Source of the DNA: Calliphora vicina
Taxonomy: Eukaryota > Arthropoda > Insecta > Diptera > Calliphoridae
Direction of reading: 5' to 3'
Assembly (NCBI RefSeq): GCF_958450345.1
Contig: NC_088781.1
Span: 58,916,315 to 58,980,314, forward strand
Length of the DNA stretch: 64,000 nt
Positions 22,183 through 34,533 of this stretch are shown piece by piece. Positions within the stretch are counted from its first letter, which is position 1. The number at the start of each line of letters is the position of its first letter. The translations under genes and the position numbers were made by a program. Below the pieces are notes generated by a model. It saw only the letters and a list, made by a program, of their open reading frames with translations, was not told where the DNA came from and did no database searches.

Positions 22183-22886
22183 GTAGAATTAAATGTTGAA
22201 ACGGTTCCTGCTGAAAACTTTCTTAATGACCTAAAATACCACCAAAAAAGAAGGACAACCCGTGCCGACCTTCGATTTAATTTGGAGGTGCATTTACAAG
22301 GGGAAAAAATACATTTTTTCAGTTTTTTTTTTAATTTTGATATAAAGTAATTACTTTTGCAATTTATTTTAAAAGAATTGAAATGTGTACGTAATTGTCG
22401 TTCTAATGAGATACAAATAACAAAAATTGGTTAAAAAATGTTCAAGTTATTAAAAAATCGCCAGGCCATTAACATGTAAATATGGATATATTTTAAGTAA
22501 GAATAAACTTTTGTTTTAAAATTTCTCAAAATATTTTAATTTTGTTCCTGCATTTCTTGGCCTGAGACACGTTAATGGCCTGGCGATTTTTTAATAACAT
22601 GAACATTTTTTAACCAATTTTTATCTTTTATATCTCAGTAGACCGACAATTATGTACACATTTCGATTCTTTTAAACTAAATTGCAAAAGTAATTACTTA
22701 ATAGCTAAATTTTTTAAAAAAAACTGACAAAAAATGCATTTTTCCTCTTCAAAATTCACCTCAAAACTAAATCGGCACGGGTTGCCCTTCTTAGAAAAAG
22801 CTAAACATTTTTTTGGTGATAGTTTAGGTCATTACGAAAGATTTCAGGGGGTACCGTTTCAACATTTCAAAAAATTTAATTCTAAG
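22183..22886. repeat. Large near-perfect hairpin (family G)
   Basis: The left arm (22183-22472) and right arm (22560-22886) are inverted copies over roughly 290-320 bases with a loop of about 90. Matching landmarks are CGCCAGGCCATTAAC at left and GTTAATGGCCTGGCG at right. Arm identity is high, with scattered small gaps. An 88-codon open frame at 22734 crosses the right arm and is not a gene. Confidence 0.88.
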
Positions 22887-22924
22887 GGACACTCTAATAT
22901 ACACTTTATATATACCTTATATAT

Positions 22925-24275
22925 GTCGCGCAGTGGTATGAGAATAAAAAAAGAGGGATATAAATCTGTCACTTCTAAACCCTTACGCCGATTTGAATGA
23001 AATTTCACATGCGCAAAGAGGAAGTGTAGTCGAGTTTAAGTTTTGAATTTGGATCTCATGAGCCCACCAGGAGCGGGACCAGGGGTTTCCATAGTAGGAC
23101 ACCTCGGGTATGTTCAATTTTTAAAATGATCCTATTTCTTCGTTTGTGTTCCGATTTAAAAAGAATTACACACATAGAATCTCCTCGTCGAGCACTACAT
23201 AAAAGCTATCAATAATCTCTAATAGCTTAGGAGATATTCGCATTTGAAAATTAAATTTTCAACATATTTTTCCATCCTACTCCAGTTTTTTGGTGACCGC
23301 AGTTCCAAATATTCCCCCATTTTATCCATTTTTCTTTTATAGGATTAACAATAGATTTATATATCAAATAAAGAAAAAAGTGTTTAAAAATCATGCCTGA
23401 CTCCAAAGTTACATGCATTTGAATTTAAAAAAATTAAAAAAGGCGATTTTTCGGAATTTTTTTTGGGAAAAAAGTACTTTTATTTTTTTTAAGTTATCTA
23501 AAAAATTTCTATGAGGATGTATAATTCATTTGTACTATTTGAAAAGCTAACTTTACATAAAATATTTTAAATGAAAAAAAAATTATAATTTTTGATACCG
23601 AGGGGACCAGGTCCATTCAAAAAATGCATATTTTTTATGTAAAATTAAATTTTAGGGCAAAAATTCTTAAATCGCATACTCGATATCAAAATATAGTAAC
23701 CTATTTTAGATGGCCCAATATGTTCTTAATTACTTTATAAAGGGTTCCGATAACCCCGCCCCTGGTATGGATATTATAGCCAAAAAACGAAAAAATCCCA
23801 TTTTTCAAGATTTTTTTGGTAACAAATTTCAAAATTTCTTTTTATTTTTCCATTTTGAATAGAAAATTCTACATAACTGTGAAATTTCATGAAAAAATAT
23901 TCATAAATAAAAATTTTATTTCAATTTGAAAAGTTTGTATCTATGCAAAAAATCATTTTTCAAAAAAGTATTCCATGAATTTTTTAATTGTCAAAAGTTA
24001 TATACATTTTTGAAAACTAGACAAAATCCTCTATCCATTGACATATAACATGTCTACCTTGTGTTTTTACGTGTCAAATAAATTAGGGAAAACTTAACAA
24101 CTCGCAGTTAATGTATCTAAGGTGTCCTACTTTGGGAACCCCTGGTCCCGCTCATGATGTCCAAATTCAAAACTTAAACTCGATTACACTTCCTCTTTGC
24201 GCATGTAAAATTTCATTCAAATTGGCGTAAGGTATAGAATTTACAGATTTATTTCCATCTTTTTGTCGGTCTACG
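22925..24275. mobile_element. Inverted-repeat element related to family F
   Basis: Bases 22925-23115 (GCGCAAAGAGGAAGTGTAGT, then GGGACCAGGGGTTTCC) return inverted at 24116-24265 (GGAACCCCTGGTCCCG, then CACTTCCTCTTTGCGC). About 1 kb of AT-rich sequence lies between, with no gene. The terminal block AAATAAATCTG is shared with family F. Confidence 0.7.
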
Positions 24276-24399
24276 ACCATATATAAAAATGTTTTTTCAC
24301 CAAAAACTTTTTTCATATACATGATTGGAAAAATATTTTATATCTAGTTTGAAAATTATTAAGTACTTTTTATTTTAACGGTATAAAATTTGATAAAAA

Positions 24400-24480
24400 A
24401 TAAAATTAACCAGCCGTTAAGAAATTCCAGATTTATTTCCAAACTATTTTGATTCACCCCCACTGTGCAATGGTATACAA
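24400..24480. mobile_element. Family F right-end fragment
   Basis: CCAGATTTATTTCCAAA and CCCCCACTGTGCA are the inverted counterpart of the F left end. Confidence 0.6.
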
Positions 24481-24599
24481 TACCGGTATTCACAATGTAG
24501 AGTACTTTCTCTGGCAAAGTAGCAAAGGAGCAGTTTTGCAAAAACCAAAAACAAAATACATTAGAACTACTTTTTTACTTCTTTACACTTTTGTTTTTG

Positions 24600-25250
24600 A
24601 TATTTCATGGATATTATGGTACGAGAATAAAATTTATCGACAGCAAATTTTAAAGGTACCGTCACATTGTGTAAAATTTTGTGTCACTAAATTGCTCTTT
24701 TACACTTTTACCAGGCCAAGAGCTCTTCATCATGAATTTAGTGCAGCCAAAATTTATTTTTTATACTTATTCAAAACGTGGACCAGATTTATCTAATGCC
24801 TTCAAATACTGTTCCATAAGTCCCAATTTGATGTGTAATCAATGCAAAATGATTTTATCATTTGTTTTCCAAACATAATGTTTTCTCTCAGAGGCTTGTC
24901 TTTCTTTATCCAATGGCCATGTTTTGCTCTACTGTCCCATAACAGATGAAACCAGGAAATTTAGTGTTCCCACTTTGTTAACCTTTTAAGAAATTATCCA
25001 CTTTTAAATCGACGCATATCGGTGATTTGAGTACTTAAGTTTTATTTTTCGTAGAATGCACAATAGGCACATCTGCATCTTATTACTAATTTGAGCGTCT
25101 GCTTTGTCATTAAAAAGCCACCAATGTCATCACAAAAGACTAAAATGCCATAAAATGAGACTATTGTACCTTGTGTTAAAAGACTTATTTCTTTGAGTCT
25201 AGATGCTAGAAGCTCAGATCTCTCTTTCAAAGGTTCAGGTCTTTTATTAA
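24600..25250 (-). pseudogene. Relic of a multicopy insect protein family
   Basis: On the minus strand, scattered in three frames, are blocks I recognise from a protein that occurs in many copies in insect genomes. From N to C they are RSELLASRLKE (near 25220), then VFCDDIGGFLMT (about 25130), WDSRAKHGHWIKK (near 24920) and LHIKLGLMEQYLKALDKSG (near 24820). Stops and shifts separate them, so it is dead. The family's many copies suggest it belongs to a mobile element, but I cannot name that element or its activity. No ends were found. Confidence 0.5.
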
Positions 25251-26900
25251 GTAACTTAAGGCATCTTGTAAAAAAGTGAAGGCTGCGTTAACACTTAAAA
25301 ATCGCTGTCATGCTGATCCGAAAAAACTTCCATCATATCTGTGTCCGTCAATGCACACCTAATACAAAACTACTAACGGTAACTCTGGGTCCTTATGAAA
25401 TTCTAAAACGATCCAGGTATGTTCGTCTGTCTGTTGAAAATATGATAGGGCTCAAACGAAATTAGCTACATAGCTGGCTCAAATTTTCCACAAACACTCT
25501 TTGTTGATAAGGTTTGTTTGGTATTAAAAATGGCCAATATCTGTACATGATAGCCCCCATACAAATGCCCCCCTCCCGGAATTCTATTTGAGCCATCATA
25601 AATATGTTGATCATGCAGCAAACCTGATTAAATGATGCACAAATTAGTTCTAAGTACTCAGAATATATATTTTTCAAGCTTGGGGTACTTTAAAATAAAA
25701 TTCTTAACAAATGCGAAACTAACCCTAGGCTCTCTTTTGTTGTGTCTTATTTCTTATGACTTTCTGGTTGAATTTTCTGTTTTGGTGTATTCAGGGACTT
25801 ATAGTAAAATTTCACTAGTAAATATTTTTGCAGAACATTTTAACCCCTTAAATCCATGTTTTAATGGTGTTTTTTGCTTTTTTTAAAAGAAGAACAAAAA
25901 AGACCCATTCCTTGAGGATTTATAAGGTTAACATATTCTATAAAAATGTTCTCCGTAACATTTTACATAAATTTGCTGAACTCATTATATACCTAAAATG
26001 TAAGGATCACATGGTTTCTTTAACAATAAGAATGTGCCAGAGTTGGGAAACTTTAACCCCCTTCAAATGAAATTCAGATGTAAACTTTCAAACGCCGATA
26101 CACGTGTCTTTTCTTTTTGACTCTTCTATCAAAATTTATGGGTCTGCCATTAAATAAAAACATCTATTTTGATAATGTTTAAGCTTTTCTTTATTTTCTT
26201 TTAAACAATTTAACATTCTTTATTACAAATTGATTCTAAACTTTCCATAATATCAAACACATGATCCATGCATAGCTGACTAACGGTATAGATATAGTAA
26301 GTATGGAATATACGAGTACATAGGTATTCTTAAGTTGTGTATACAAAATAACGGCAGTTTCTTAACAGAGAGTAAATGGCAGGTGAGAAATGACTTAGAG
26401 GAGAATTACCAGAGAGTAAAAAGAAAATTAATAACAAAAAAATATCACAAAGAAAAGACAAGATCAAGTGAATGGAAGACTGGGAATGACTATTACAAAA
26501 AAGTATAGAATAAAAGATACAAATAGTAAATGAATGTAAAAGGAAAATGATAAAAAGTTAAGAAAGAATAGGGATAAGGAAAACTTAAATTAGTTTAAAA
26601 TTATTATTTTTTTGTTGCAACTTGTTGTTTTTTTGCTGTTGTGTGTTTGTTGTTTTAAAATTTAAACTAAGAAAAATAGAAAGAAAACTGAAGCTGGTGG
26701 TTTGTTCTGGTCTGTTAACGTAGGATGCGATGAAGTGGTTTGTTTCCATTTATGGTTCGTTTATAATGAGTGCTCGCTCTTGCGGCATCAAAAGGATGAA
26801 GTGACAGAAATGGGATTGTGGTGTAGGTGGTGGCAAAAATCATGGGACCAAATTCAAAAGCATTTAAGTCGAACCAACGTTTTTCAATTCACTTGTTGAG
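25251..26900. other. Gene-free stretch with a dispersed-repeat fragment
   Basis: Bases 25380-25450 (GGGTCCTTATGAAATTCTAA, then TTCGTCTGTCTGTTG) match repeats at 31900-32050 and 32340-32480. Bases 26340-26590 are purine-rich. No gene upstream of the cuticle-like gene's stop is supported. Confidence 0.5.
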
Positions 26901-26905
26901 TAAAA

Positions 26906-29900
26906 TTAGATAGTTCCAGGGGCAGGTTGTAAGTTGGCCGACACGGCAGATTGAATGTGTCCGGGCAAAGGAGCAACATGTACAGCACCACGGGTTTTGG
27001 CTACATAGGTACCAGTGGGTGCGGGAACAACCACGGGAGCAGCTACAACAGCTGGGCCAGATACGATTTGAACGGGGCTAGCGGGAACGATACCAGCATG
27101 AACGGCTAATGATCCGGGAACACCAATAATACCACCGGGATGACCAACTACTACTGCACCAGGGATGATAGAAGCGTTAGCACCCAAAGCCAAAGCAACC
27201 AAGACTACGACAACGGCGAACTGAAAAAGTAAAGAAAAGTTAAAAATTAGAATTAAATTTTGACACTCGTTAAAAAGGCAGACAAATATTAAATTCGTAC
27301 AATAACCTATTGAATTCGCTGTTAACATATTAAGGAAGTTCCCTGTAAGGAAATATTAGGACATAAATTCTTTTGAATTTGATAATATTCAGTAACTGAC
27401 ACATTTAGAAATACGCAGAATAAATGGTTACTAATTCAGCGCACGGTTTTACCATAATTCTTTAATTCTATAGCTACTTACAATCCAAGGTAGGATGTTA
27501 CACAAATATGATAAAAATGAAAATAATTAAAAAAAAACTTTATTAAAAAAAAAAAATTTTTAAAAAATTTATGATTTTTAAAATATTTGTTATCATGTGC
27601 TTTTTGGTACCTTTTTGAAAAGACTACATTTTAATTTTAATACAAAATTAAACCGAATGTGATAAACAACTTTTGAAATTAGAAATAAACTAGAGTGTCC
27701 TAAAAACCGGTTTCCGGTTTAACCGAAAAAGTGAGTTTTTGAAAAAACCTGTTTCAATTATTGTCTTTTAAAAAAACCGGTTAAGCGGTTCCGGTTTTTG
27801 TCTTCAAAAAAACCAGTTAACCAGTTTATATTAAATTTTTATTTAATGGAAATTTTGCATTTTTGAATACTTTATGTAATTATTTTATTTTTCTATAAAA
27901 TAAATCAATATTTTTAAAAATGGTATCAAAGTTTTTCATAAATATATTTGAATGAGCATTAGAAAATATATTTCATTAAAACGGGTTAACCGTCTTACAA
28001 AAACCGGTTTGTCAAAAAACCGAAAAGTAAAAAAAGCCGAAACCGGTGGAGTTTACAAAGATAAAAAAATTCGGTTGACCGGTTTTCGGTTTTGGATTCT
28101 CTGTAAAAAACATTCATTTCGAAAAAGTTCTTTTTTAGTACTTTTATGAGTATTTTAAAAAAGTAAAATTTTTGGTACTATTGTAAAAAATATATTTTTT
28201 TAATTATTTTTTAAAAAATTTGTACTTTTGTGAACATTTTATTGAAAATGCTTGAACAGTGCAGTAAAAGCATGAATACAATTTGGGGAGGTCCAGAACA
28301 AAACGAAATTTTCTCCACACAAAAGCTTTTTAAAATCCCTAACATTGGAGACCAGCCTATCGAATGGTTTATTCATGGGAGCTTTGACCAACTAAAGACA
28401 CTGAAAATTTGATAATGTGATTTTATAAATGATAGTATGTATCGATATGCATAATTTATAAACGATTTCTGTTGTTTTTGTAGAAGTTGTCCTTATATAG
28501 GAATTGTGGTGTATTAAGAAACTTAAACTTATTGAAATTTTATTTTATACAATTTTTAAGGATGAAGTGTTAACCGCTCCTACTAAAATATGGAATATTG
28601 ATTGTGGTTGTTGTGGCCTTATATGGCACAATGGAAAATTATGTACCGATAATCACAGAAGTTGAAGTAGTGACTTAATTTCTTTTAGAGATCGGTTGCA
28701 AATTATATGTAAAAAATATAAACACATGATTTTAGAAAAAAAATATTTTATTTTGAGCTCTATACACATTGTCCCACTTTTCTACAATTTTTTTATCCCT
28801 TCCAAAAAGTAAGATTTGTCGAGGTCATCAAAATGAAAATGATTTCATCGTTGAAGGCAAATATCTTTACGCAGAGCTTTCTACAGGGCTGAAAACTAGA
28901 AATAATCACTCGAAGTTATATACGGAGAATAGGGTGAAGGAGGGAGCATTTTGTAGCCTAATTCATGTAGTTTTGTCATGGAAACTTCACATGTGTGTAC
29001 CCTTTTGTGCACCGGCTTGTGAGTAAATTATGCAGCCATCTTTCGGAAAGCTTTCGGAAAGCATGACCAAGTGGTCATTCAAAATTTAAACCACTGGGCC
29101 ATGTAAGATGCCTATAGCTTCCACAATCTCTCGCTCTTTCAATCTCCGATCGGATAACTTCATATCATGATTTTATTCAATTGTTTCGGATGTAGAAACC
29201 TCAAATGTGCGTCCAGATCGTTCAGCATCTTCCGTGCTTATACTGCCATAACGAAATTCAGAAACCACAGCAGACGAAATTCACTTTTTTCCAATTTCTC
29301 CTCAAGTCATGAGGTAGTCTGCTATCAACGGCTATCAAACACAAACTAAATGTCTCAGCTTATTCAAATTTTGACAGGAGTCAACTGACAGATTACTATT
29401 GACAGGGGCAGTGTCGCGAGCTTATTGACCCGTTTTTGAAAATATTAACCGGAAATTGTATTTAAACTATTTATGATCGGATACTTATATGGGAGCTATG
29501 GTAAATTATGGAGCGATCGTCACACAATTTGGAGGATTAATTTATATTTATAGGAAACTTAAATGCTCTTGGATATATATTTTCATCTCGCACTAATTCA
29601 GCATTTTTCAGAATTTCACTAATGTCTGACCACTTGCTGGCTCCAATTTATTTATTGTAGTTTAGAGAGAAGTCAATTGGTTACTTTATATATCCAATGA
29701 ATCTAGGGTAAAAATAATTGCCACTTAAGTGTCTCGAAGTAATCTATAGTGTAGTCTCTTTAAACTTTAATTGTGTAGTGTAATTGTCTCTAAGTAATCC
29801 TGCATAGAACATGCACGTGTTAAAATAACTACTCACGTAGCTTGTTATGTAACTAGTTGTAACCATAAATGATAGGTAAGATCAAGACATTCTCCTAGAA

Positions 29901-30603
29901 CTGCTGGGAAATGACTGTCAGGACCAGTAACTGTGTATGTGAAGTTATAAAATCTCTTATAAATCGAAATTTAATTGAAGAAGAAGACTTAATGCGAGTT
30001 TCTCGATGTCGAAAGAAGTTAGTCAATAACATTTAATGCTATTTCTATAAAAAAATTCGACAAAAAACTTTTTGTCCGGACAATATGTTTCATGGCAATG
30101 AAGGTTTTGGTCGGACTTCTTGATCTGGATCAAATTGGAGAGCATGTGAATGCATCTGATAGATGTGAATATCTGGGGGCTTTGGACAAAGTAAGTTGTC
30201 TATATTTAATTCCAGTATTTGACAGAGTTGCAGGTATTACAGAAAAGATTGCCCATTCCAAAAATACATTTTTCGATTTTCTGAAGATTTCTGTCTTTGA
30301 ATCTGGCTAGTGCGGGAAAGAAAAGAAATTGTTTCCAAAACTATATAACTAAAAACCGCCACTTGAAAGCAATGAAAGGATTTCACGAATTTAGTTTAAT
30401 AAACTTTAAATATTCCAGTACAATAATGGTAAATATCGACAGGACCAATTGCTTTCACATTTTATAAAAAATCACTTTTAATATAACACTTTCTGAACAA
30501 AGAATCACCAAATACTTATATTTTTAACACCAAATATTTAATATTATTTATTTTTATTCTTTTTAATCAATTTTGTTTTATTATTGATAATTCTCACCTT
30601 CAT
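26906..30603 (-). CDS. Secreted cuticle-like protein, two coding exons
   Basis: Exon 1 encodes only Met-Lys (ATG at 30603-30601, AAG, then donor GTGAG at 30597). Exon 2 (27220-26906) follows an acceptor TACTTTTTCAG and ends in TAA. The joined product has 106 residues. The first 18, MKFAVVVVLVALALGANA, are a signal peptide with likely cleavage after ANA. The mature part is rich in Ala, Val, Pro and Gly and ends with a conserved-looking TRGAVHVAPLPGH stretch. There is no chitin-binding Rebers-Riddiford motif. A very short first exon holding the start of the signal peptide is typical of fly cuticle genes. It is therefore likely to be a small structural protein of the cuticle; the exact family is not known to me. 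The intron (27221-30597, 3.4 kb) is unusually long and holds repeats. Confidence 0.87.
27692..28102. mobile_element. hAT-like family J, short copy in the cuticle-gene intron
   Basis: Starts AGAGTGTCCTAAAAACCGG and ends CGGTTTTGGATTCTCT, an imperfect inverted pair. It is filled with CCGGTTAA-type motifs, as in the longer J copy at 60688-61812. No clear target duplication. Confidence 0.6.
28103..30590. other. Remainder of the 3.4 kb intron
   Basis: No other gene supported. A family B-like fragment is at 29460-29560 (ACTTATATGGGAGCTATGG). Several short open frames have no recognised motif. Confidence 0.5.
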
Positions 30604-30691
30604 GTTTGCAATGTAAGTTAAATTTATTTGGGGTTTATAGGGATTTTGTGAAACTGAAAGCTTTCTAGACGCTTTAACGTTAGAAATAATT

Positions 30692-30727
30692 CTACTGACA
30701 TCTGAACGTGCACAACAATCTTTTATA
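30692..30727 (-). promoter_or_regulatory. Core promoter of the cuticle-like gene
   Basis: On the minus strand TATAAAA lies at 30727-30721 and the arthropod initiator TCAGT at 30698-30694, with the likely +1 A at 30696. That spacing, about 31 bases, is the standard one. The 5' UTR would be about 93 bases. Confidence 0.75.
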
Positions 30728-31880
30728 CCTCCAGCAAATGGTTCTTTTTCTACGCCAAGCCATTATTTCAAAAGGTGTCAACAAATGGCCAGTGTGGAAT
30801 TTGAGTCGATCTATAATTAACTTTACCAAGTATGGTTGACTGGTTGGATTAAGTTTTTTTTGTTTAATTAATTCCAGAACTATTTTATGTTTCTCATTAC
30901 GCGAGTACTTTTGTTCTCTACCGTCTCATACTTTGAGCTCAATTTCAACAAGTATAGATTTCATTATAATTATTTATTGTCATTTTTAATAAAATCTCAA
31001 ATATTTAATTCTACTCATAATAAGATACAAAATAGAATCTAGTTTTATTATTGTTGTTGCTCACAATTCAATACAAAAAAAAGCTAACAAATGCAAATTA
31101 TAATCTCCAATCCAGTTCAATTGAAAGTGAAATTTTCAAACAAGGTAAACATGCGGAAACATGTGAATGAATAAATAAATATGCCAATGTTAAGATTCAA
31201 ATACAAACAACCGTTACTAAATTACTTAAGTATTTTATTAATCTGGCGTTAATAACAAACTCCACCCTTGTTAAAATAAAATATTTACTTTCAGCCTACT
31301 TGATTGCCGTGTACTCGCATTTGTCATTACGATCATTTGTTACGTCATTACAAATTCATTAAAATCATACTTAAAAGCAAACGTCAGCCAGACAGCTACA
31401 TTATTAATTTTACTAAATACTTAGTTAAAATGTTTCAATTAATATATTTATTTTGTAATTTATTGCTGTAATTTACAGTTGGTGTTTTATGAGTTTTTCT
31501 TATTAAATGTTTTTAAAACGTTCTTAATATTTCATCAGCTCAACTAGAAATGAGTGAAAATTAATTCTTAATCTGCAATTAATACAGAACTTTTTTTATT
31601 ATAAATCTTATTTACACGTAGTAGTTAAGAATTACATAATGTCAACCATTCTTTTGAATATTTTTACATACATTACATTAGGGTATAAATAGTTACCAAG
31701 AGCTTTCTGTGGTCACACTCAATATTATTACTTAGAAGTTATTGAGATATAAGTATAAATAAATGCATATATTTTTATTAAGATAGTTTGTTACATAACG
31801 GTTTTAAGTAAGCGACGCGTCGTTTACCATCTAATTCAATCACATCGAAATAAATGAACCCAGTCAACCCTAGATTCGAA
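30728..31880. other. Intergenic stretch upstream of the cuticle-like gene
   Basis: No gene supported. At 31684-31691 TATAAATA is followed about 31 bases later by TCACAC, which could be a plus-strand core promoter, but no coding exon is seen after it. Confidence 0.45.
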
Positions 31881-32500
31881 GATTTGATGAAGACGATTCA
31901 GAAAATGGAATATTGATCGTAGATCAACAAAAGTACATATGTATATTCCGGGTCTGATCTAGCTATGTCCATCTGTTTTTTGTTAGAACGATAGGACCTA
32001 GAGAAAAGGACTTAGGGGGATGAAATATTTCCCGAATAGTCGCTGGGTAAAATCTGCCCAAGCAAAAAGAAGTACAATAATAAAGCACGATAGGGCCTAA
32101 ACGAGGAGACCTAGAAACCAAAAAAAAGCAATCAAATTGGTTGAATATTTAGGTAAAGTTTAGGTTTGGACTTATCACTATACATATTTTGTTTCCGGTA
32201 ACATTTTAATTCTTCAATCCAACCAGATGGAGTTAGAAATAGGTTTCCGTATTATATTGGTGGTGGGTATGTAAGATTCATACATCAAAAATGATGGGAG
32301 GTATATTGATTTTATTATTCCGTTTGTAACACATCGAAATTATCATCATGGATCCTTATGAAATTCTAAGTCGATCTAGCTATGTACGTCCTTTTATCTC
32401 TCTGTCTGTTTAAGGCACAATAGGGCCTACACGGAAAGTCTTAGGAGGATACAATTTTCACGAAATTTTCTTTCTTCGTGAGAAGAGGTATTGGTATTAA
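31881..32500. repeat. Two copies of a small dispersed repeat
   Basis: GATCTAGCTATGTCC with a CT/GT-rich block then CGATAGGACC at 31950-32000, and again at 32370-32440 (GATCTAGCTATGTACGTCC, CTCTGTCTGTTTAAGGC). A third is at 25380-25450. They resemble the (GTCY)n core repeats of flies. Confidence 0.6.
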
Positions 32501-32619
32501 AAATGGGAAGAATCGGTGAAGAAGAACCAGCTATATGGACTAAGATGTGATATAAAACTTCCAAAAAAGTTTTTATTTTTCAAAAATATTTAGGAAGTTT
32601 CTTTAACCCTTTCACGACT

Positions 32620-33083
32620 ATAATATTAATTTTTGAACAAAAAGGACCAAAGGGTATGAAATTTATTATCAATATTTCTAGTTTCTTGAAAATGTTTGGA
32701 AAAACCGGTACAACATATATGGAAATACGTTGACCCATCTCAGCGAACATCCGCTGTTAATAATATGATATGACCGAAACTAATGGAACTAAAAATACGA
32801 AATTTGATCTGAATATTTTATAATAATAAAAATATAATGAATAAATGTTAGAAAATTTGTTTATTAAAAAAAAAAAATTGTTGGTCAAGTTGTAGAAAAC
32901 TCGTATGTGTTCGTGGTGAATCTGAATTGACACAGTTGAATAAAACACACTTGTGTTTTTAACACAAGTGTGTTAAGTGTGTGAGGACTGTTTTACAGTC
33001 CTCATGGAAATATTTGAAAAAATAATTGACTATCACATGGAATTTAGCAAACAATTTTTGTCTTAATTAACTGGCTACCACTG
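32620..33083. mobile_element. Tc1-like element H, copy 2, left end lost
   Basis: Matches the H core at 12889-12919 and 15676-16513 and ends TTAACTGGCTACCACTG, followed by TA. It lacks both the Helitron and the 15944 MITE, so it is the empty-site reference for both. The left terminus is not present. Confidence 0.8.
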
Positions 33084-34026
33084 TATATTCGGCTGTGCCG
33101 AATCTTATATACCCTTCACAAAAATATACTTTAAAATAGAAATTTTAAATATTTTTAGGTAAACTAAATTTAACATTTTTTTTTGGAAAATTTAAATAAA
33201 TAAAATTTCTCGATGTTTTTTTTAATTTTTTAATTTTTTTTTTAAATTTATTACTGAAAAAAAATTTATGATAAAAAAAAATAGTGGTAAAAAAATCGGA
33301 TTAAAATATATTTTATTACTATAGCTTTAACATTAGATATTGTCTATATTAATGACTTAGTAATCCAGATATAGATCAAAACTAGGCCAAAAATCGAGGT
33401 TGTCCTGGTTGACATTTTTTCGAATTTTTTTTTTCGAATTTTTAAATTTTATAAATTTTCAAAAAAAAATTTTTTTTTTGGTTAACAAATATTTTTTGTC
33501 GATTTTGACCCATTGTAGGTCCAACTTACTATGGTCTTATATACGTCGTTGCAAAGGTCTTTGAAATATCTATCACTACATATCAAATATTATCTATATT
33601 AATGACTTAGTAATCCAGATATAGTTCAAAAATCTTGGGAATTAAAAACAATACGTTGTGTTTGTTTGAATATAAAAATCAGAGTGAAAAATTTTATTAC
33701 AATATTTCAAATATTGTAAACAGAAAACATTGAAAACTATATTGTTTAGAAAAGTGTTATTTTATAAAGTACATTTTTGGATTTCAAACAAAAAATAGGT
33801 CAAAAATCGAGGTTGTCCTGGTTTTTTCCTCACATCTCAGCAATTGTGGACAGATTTTGCTGATTTTAAATAGGAAACTTCTCGAAAGCATGTCTGACAG
33901 AATTATTTAATCGACTCCGCTATCTGTAAGGATCCAGAATATATATACTTTATAGGGTCGGAAAATTATATTGTGCATGACAAACTCATACGTATATACC
34001 CTTCTCACGAAGGTGAAGGGTATAAA
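33084..34026 (+). repeat. Family A, copy 3, joined to H
   Basis: Begins TATTCGGCTGTGCCGAATC directly after H and ends GAAGGTGAAGGGTATAAA. The middle is partly duplicated: TCCAACTTACTATGG and neighbouring text appear in extended form around 33400-33640. The core ATCGACTCCGCTATCTGTAA is at about 33910. Confidence 0.75.
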
Positions 34027-34029
34027 AAG

Positions 34030-34487
34030 GGTTAAGTCCAAAAAATAGCAAAAATCTACTATTTTTTTAATTTTTAAATTGAAAATCGTTAATTTTTGGA
34101 TCCATAATTGATATTGCTCTGAAATCGTTTGTATGTTATTGGTAATTTAGTTGTTTAACTAACAATCGAGTCCATTACACCCTTTATTTAAAAAAAAAGC
34201 GGACCAAAGTATGATACGATTTTTTAATTTCAATTTAGAAATGCCTATAACTCGGAAATTGTAACAGATAAATATAATTCCCGAGATGAGAAACCAAAAA
34301 AATGGCACTTGTTTAAGGTACCCTACTTTGTGTCCGCCTCTGGAGCATTTGTGGGACGCATTTTAATAACTTTAACTCGAATACTCCTTGGCTGCGCCCA
34401 CGTCAAATTTGATCCGACCTACCGTTTAGAAATGCCAGATTTTTCTCCAAAAAATTTGGATTCTGCCCCACTGTGTTGTATGTTGTT
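34030..34487. mobile_element. Family F right half
   Basis: Parallel to 8640-9150 and, unlike that copy, keeps the right end: GATTCTGCCCCACTGTG. A 65-codon frame inside is accidental. Confidence 0.7.
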
Positions 34488-34533
34488 GCCGTACACAAAT
34501 AATTGATACTTAAATTAAATTTACTGTAAAAAT

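Noticed and set aside
22734..23000. 88-codon open frame
   Set aside because: It crosses the right arm of the hairpin and runs into an F-related repeat.
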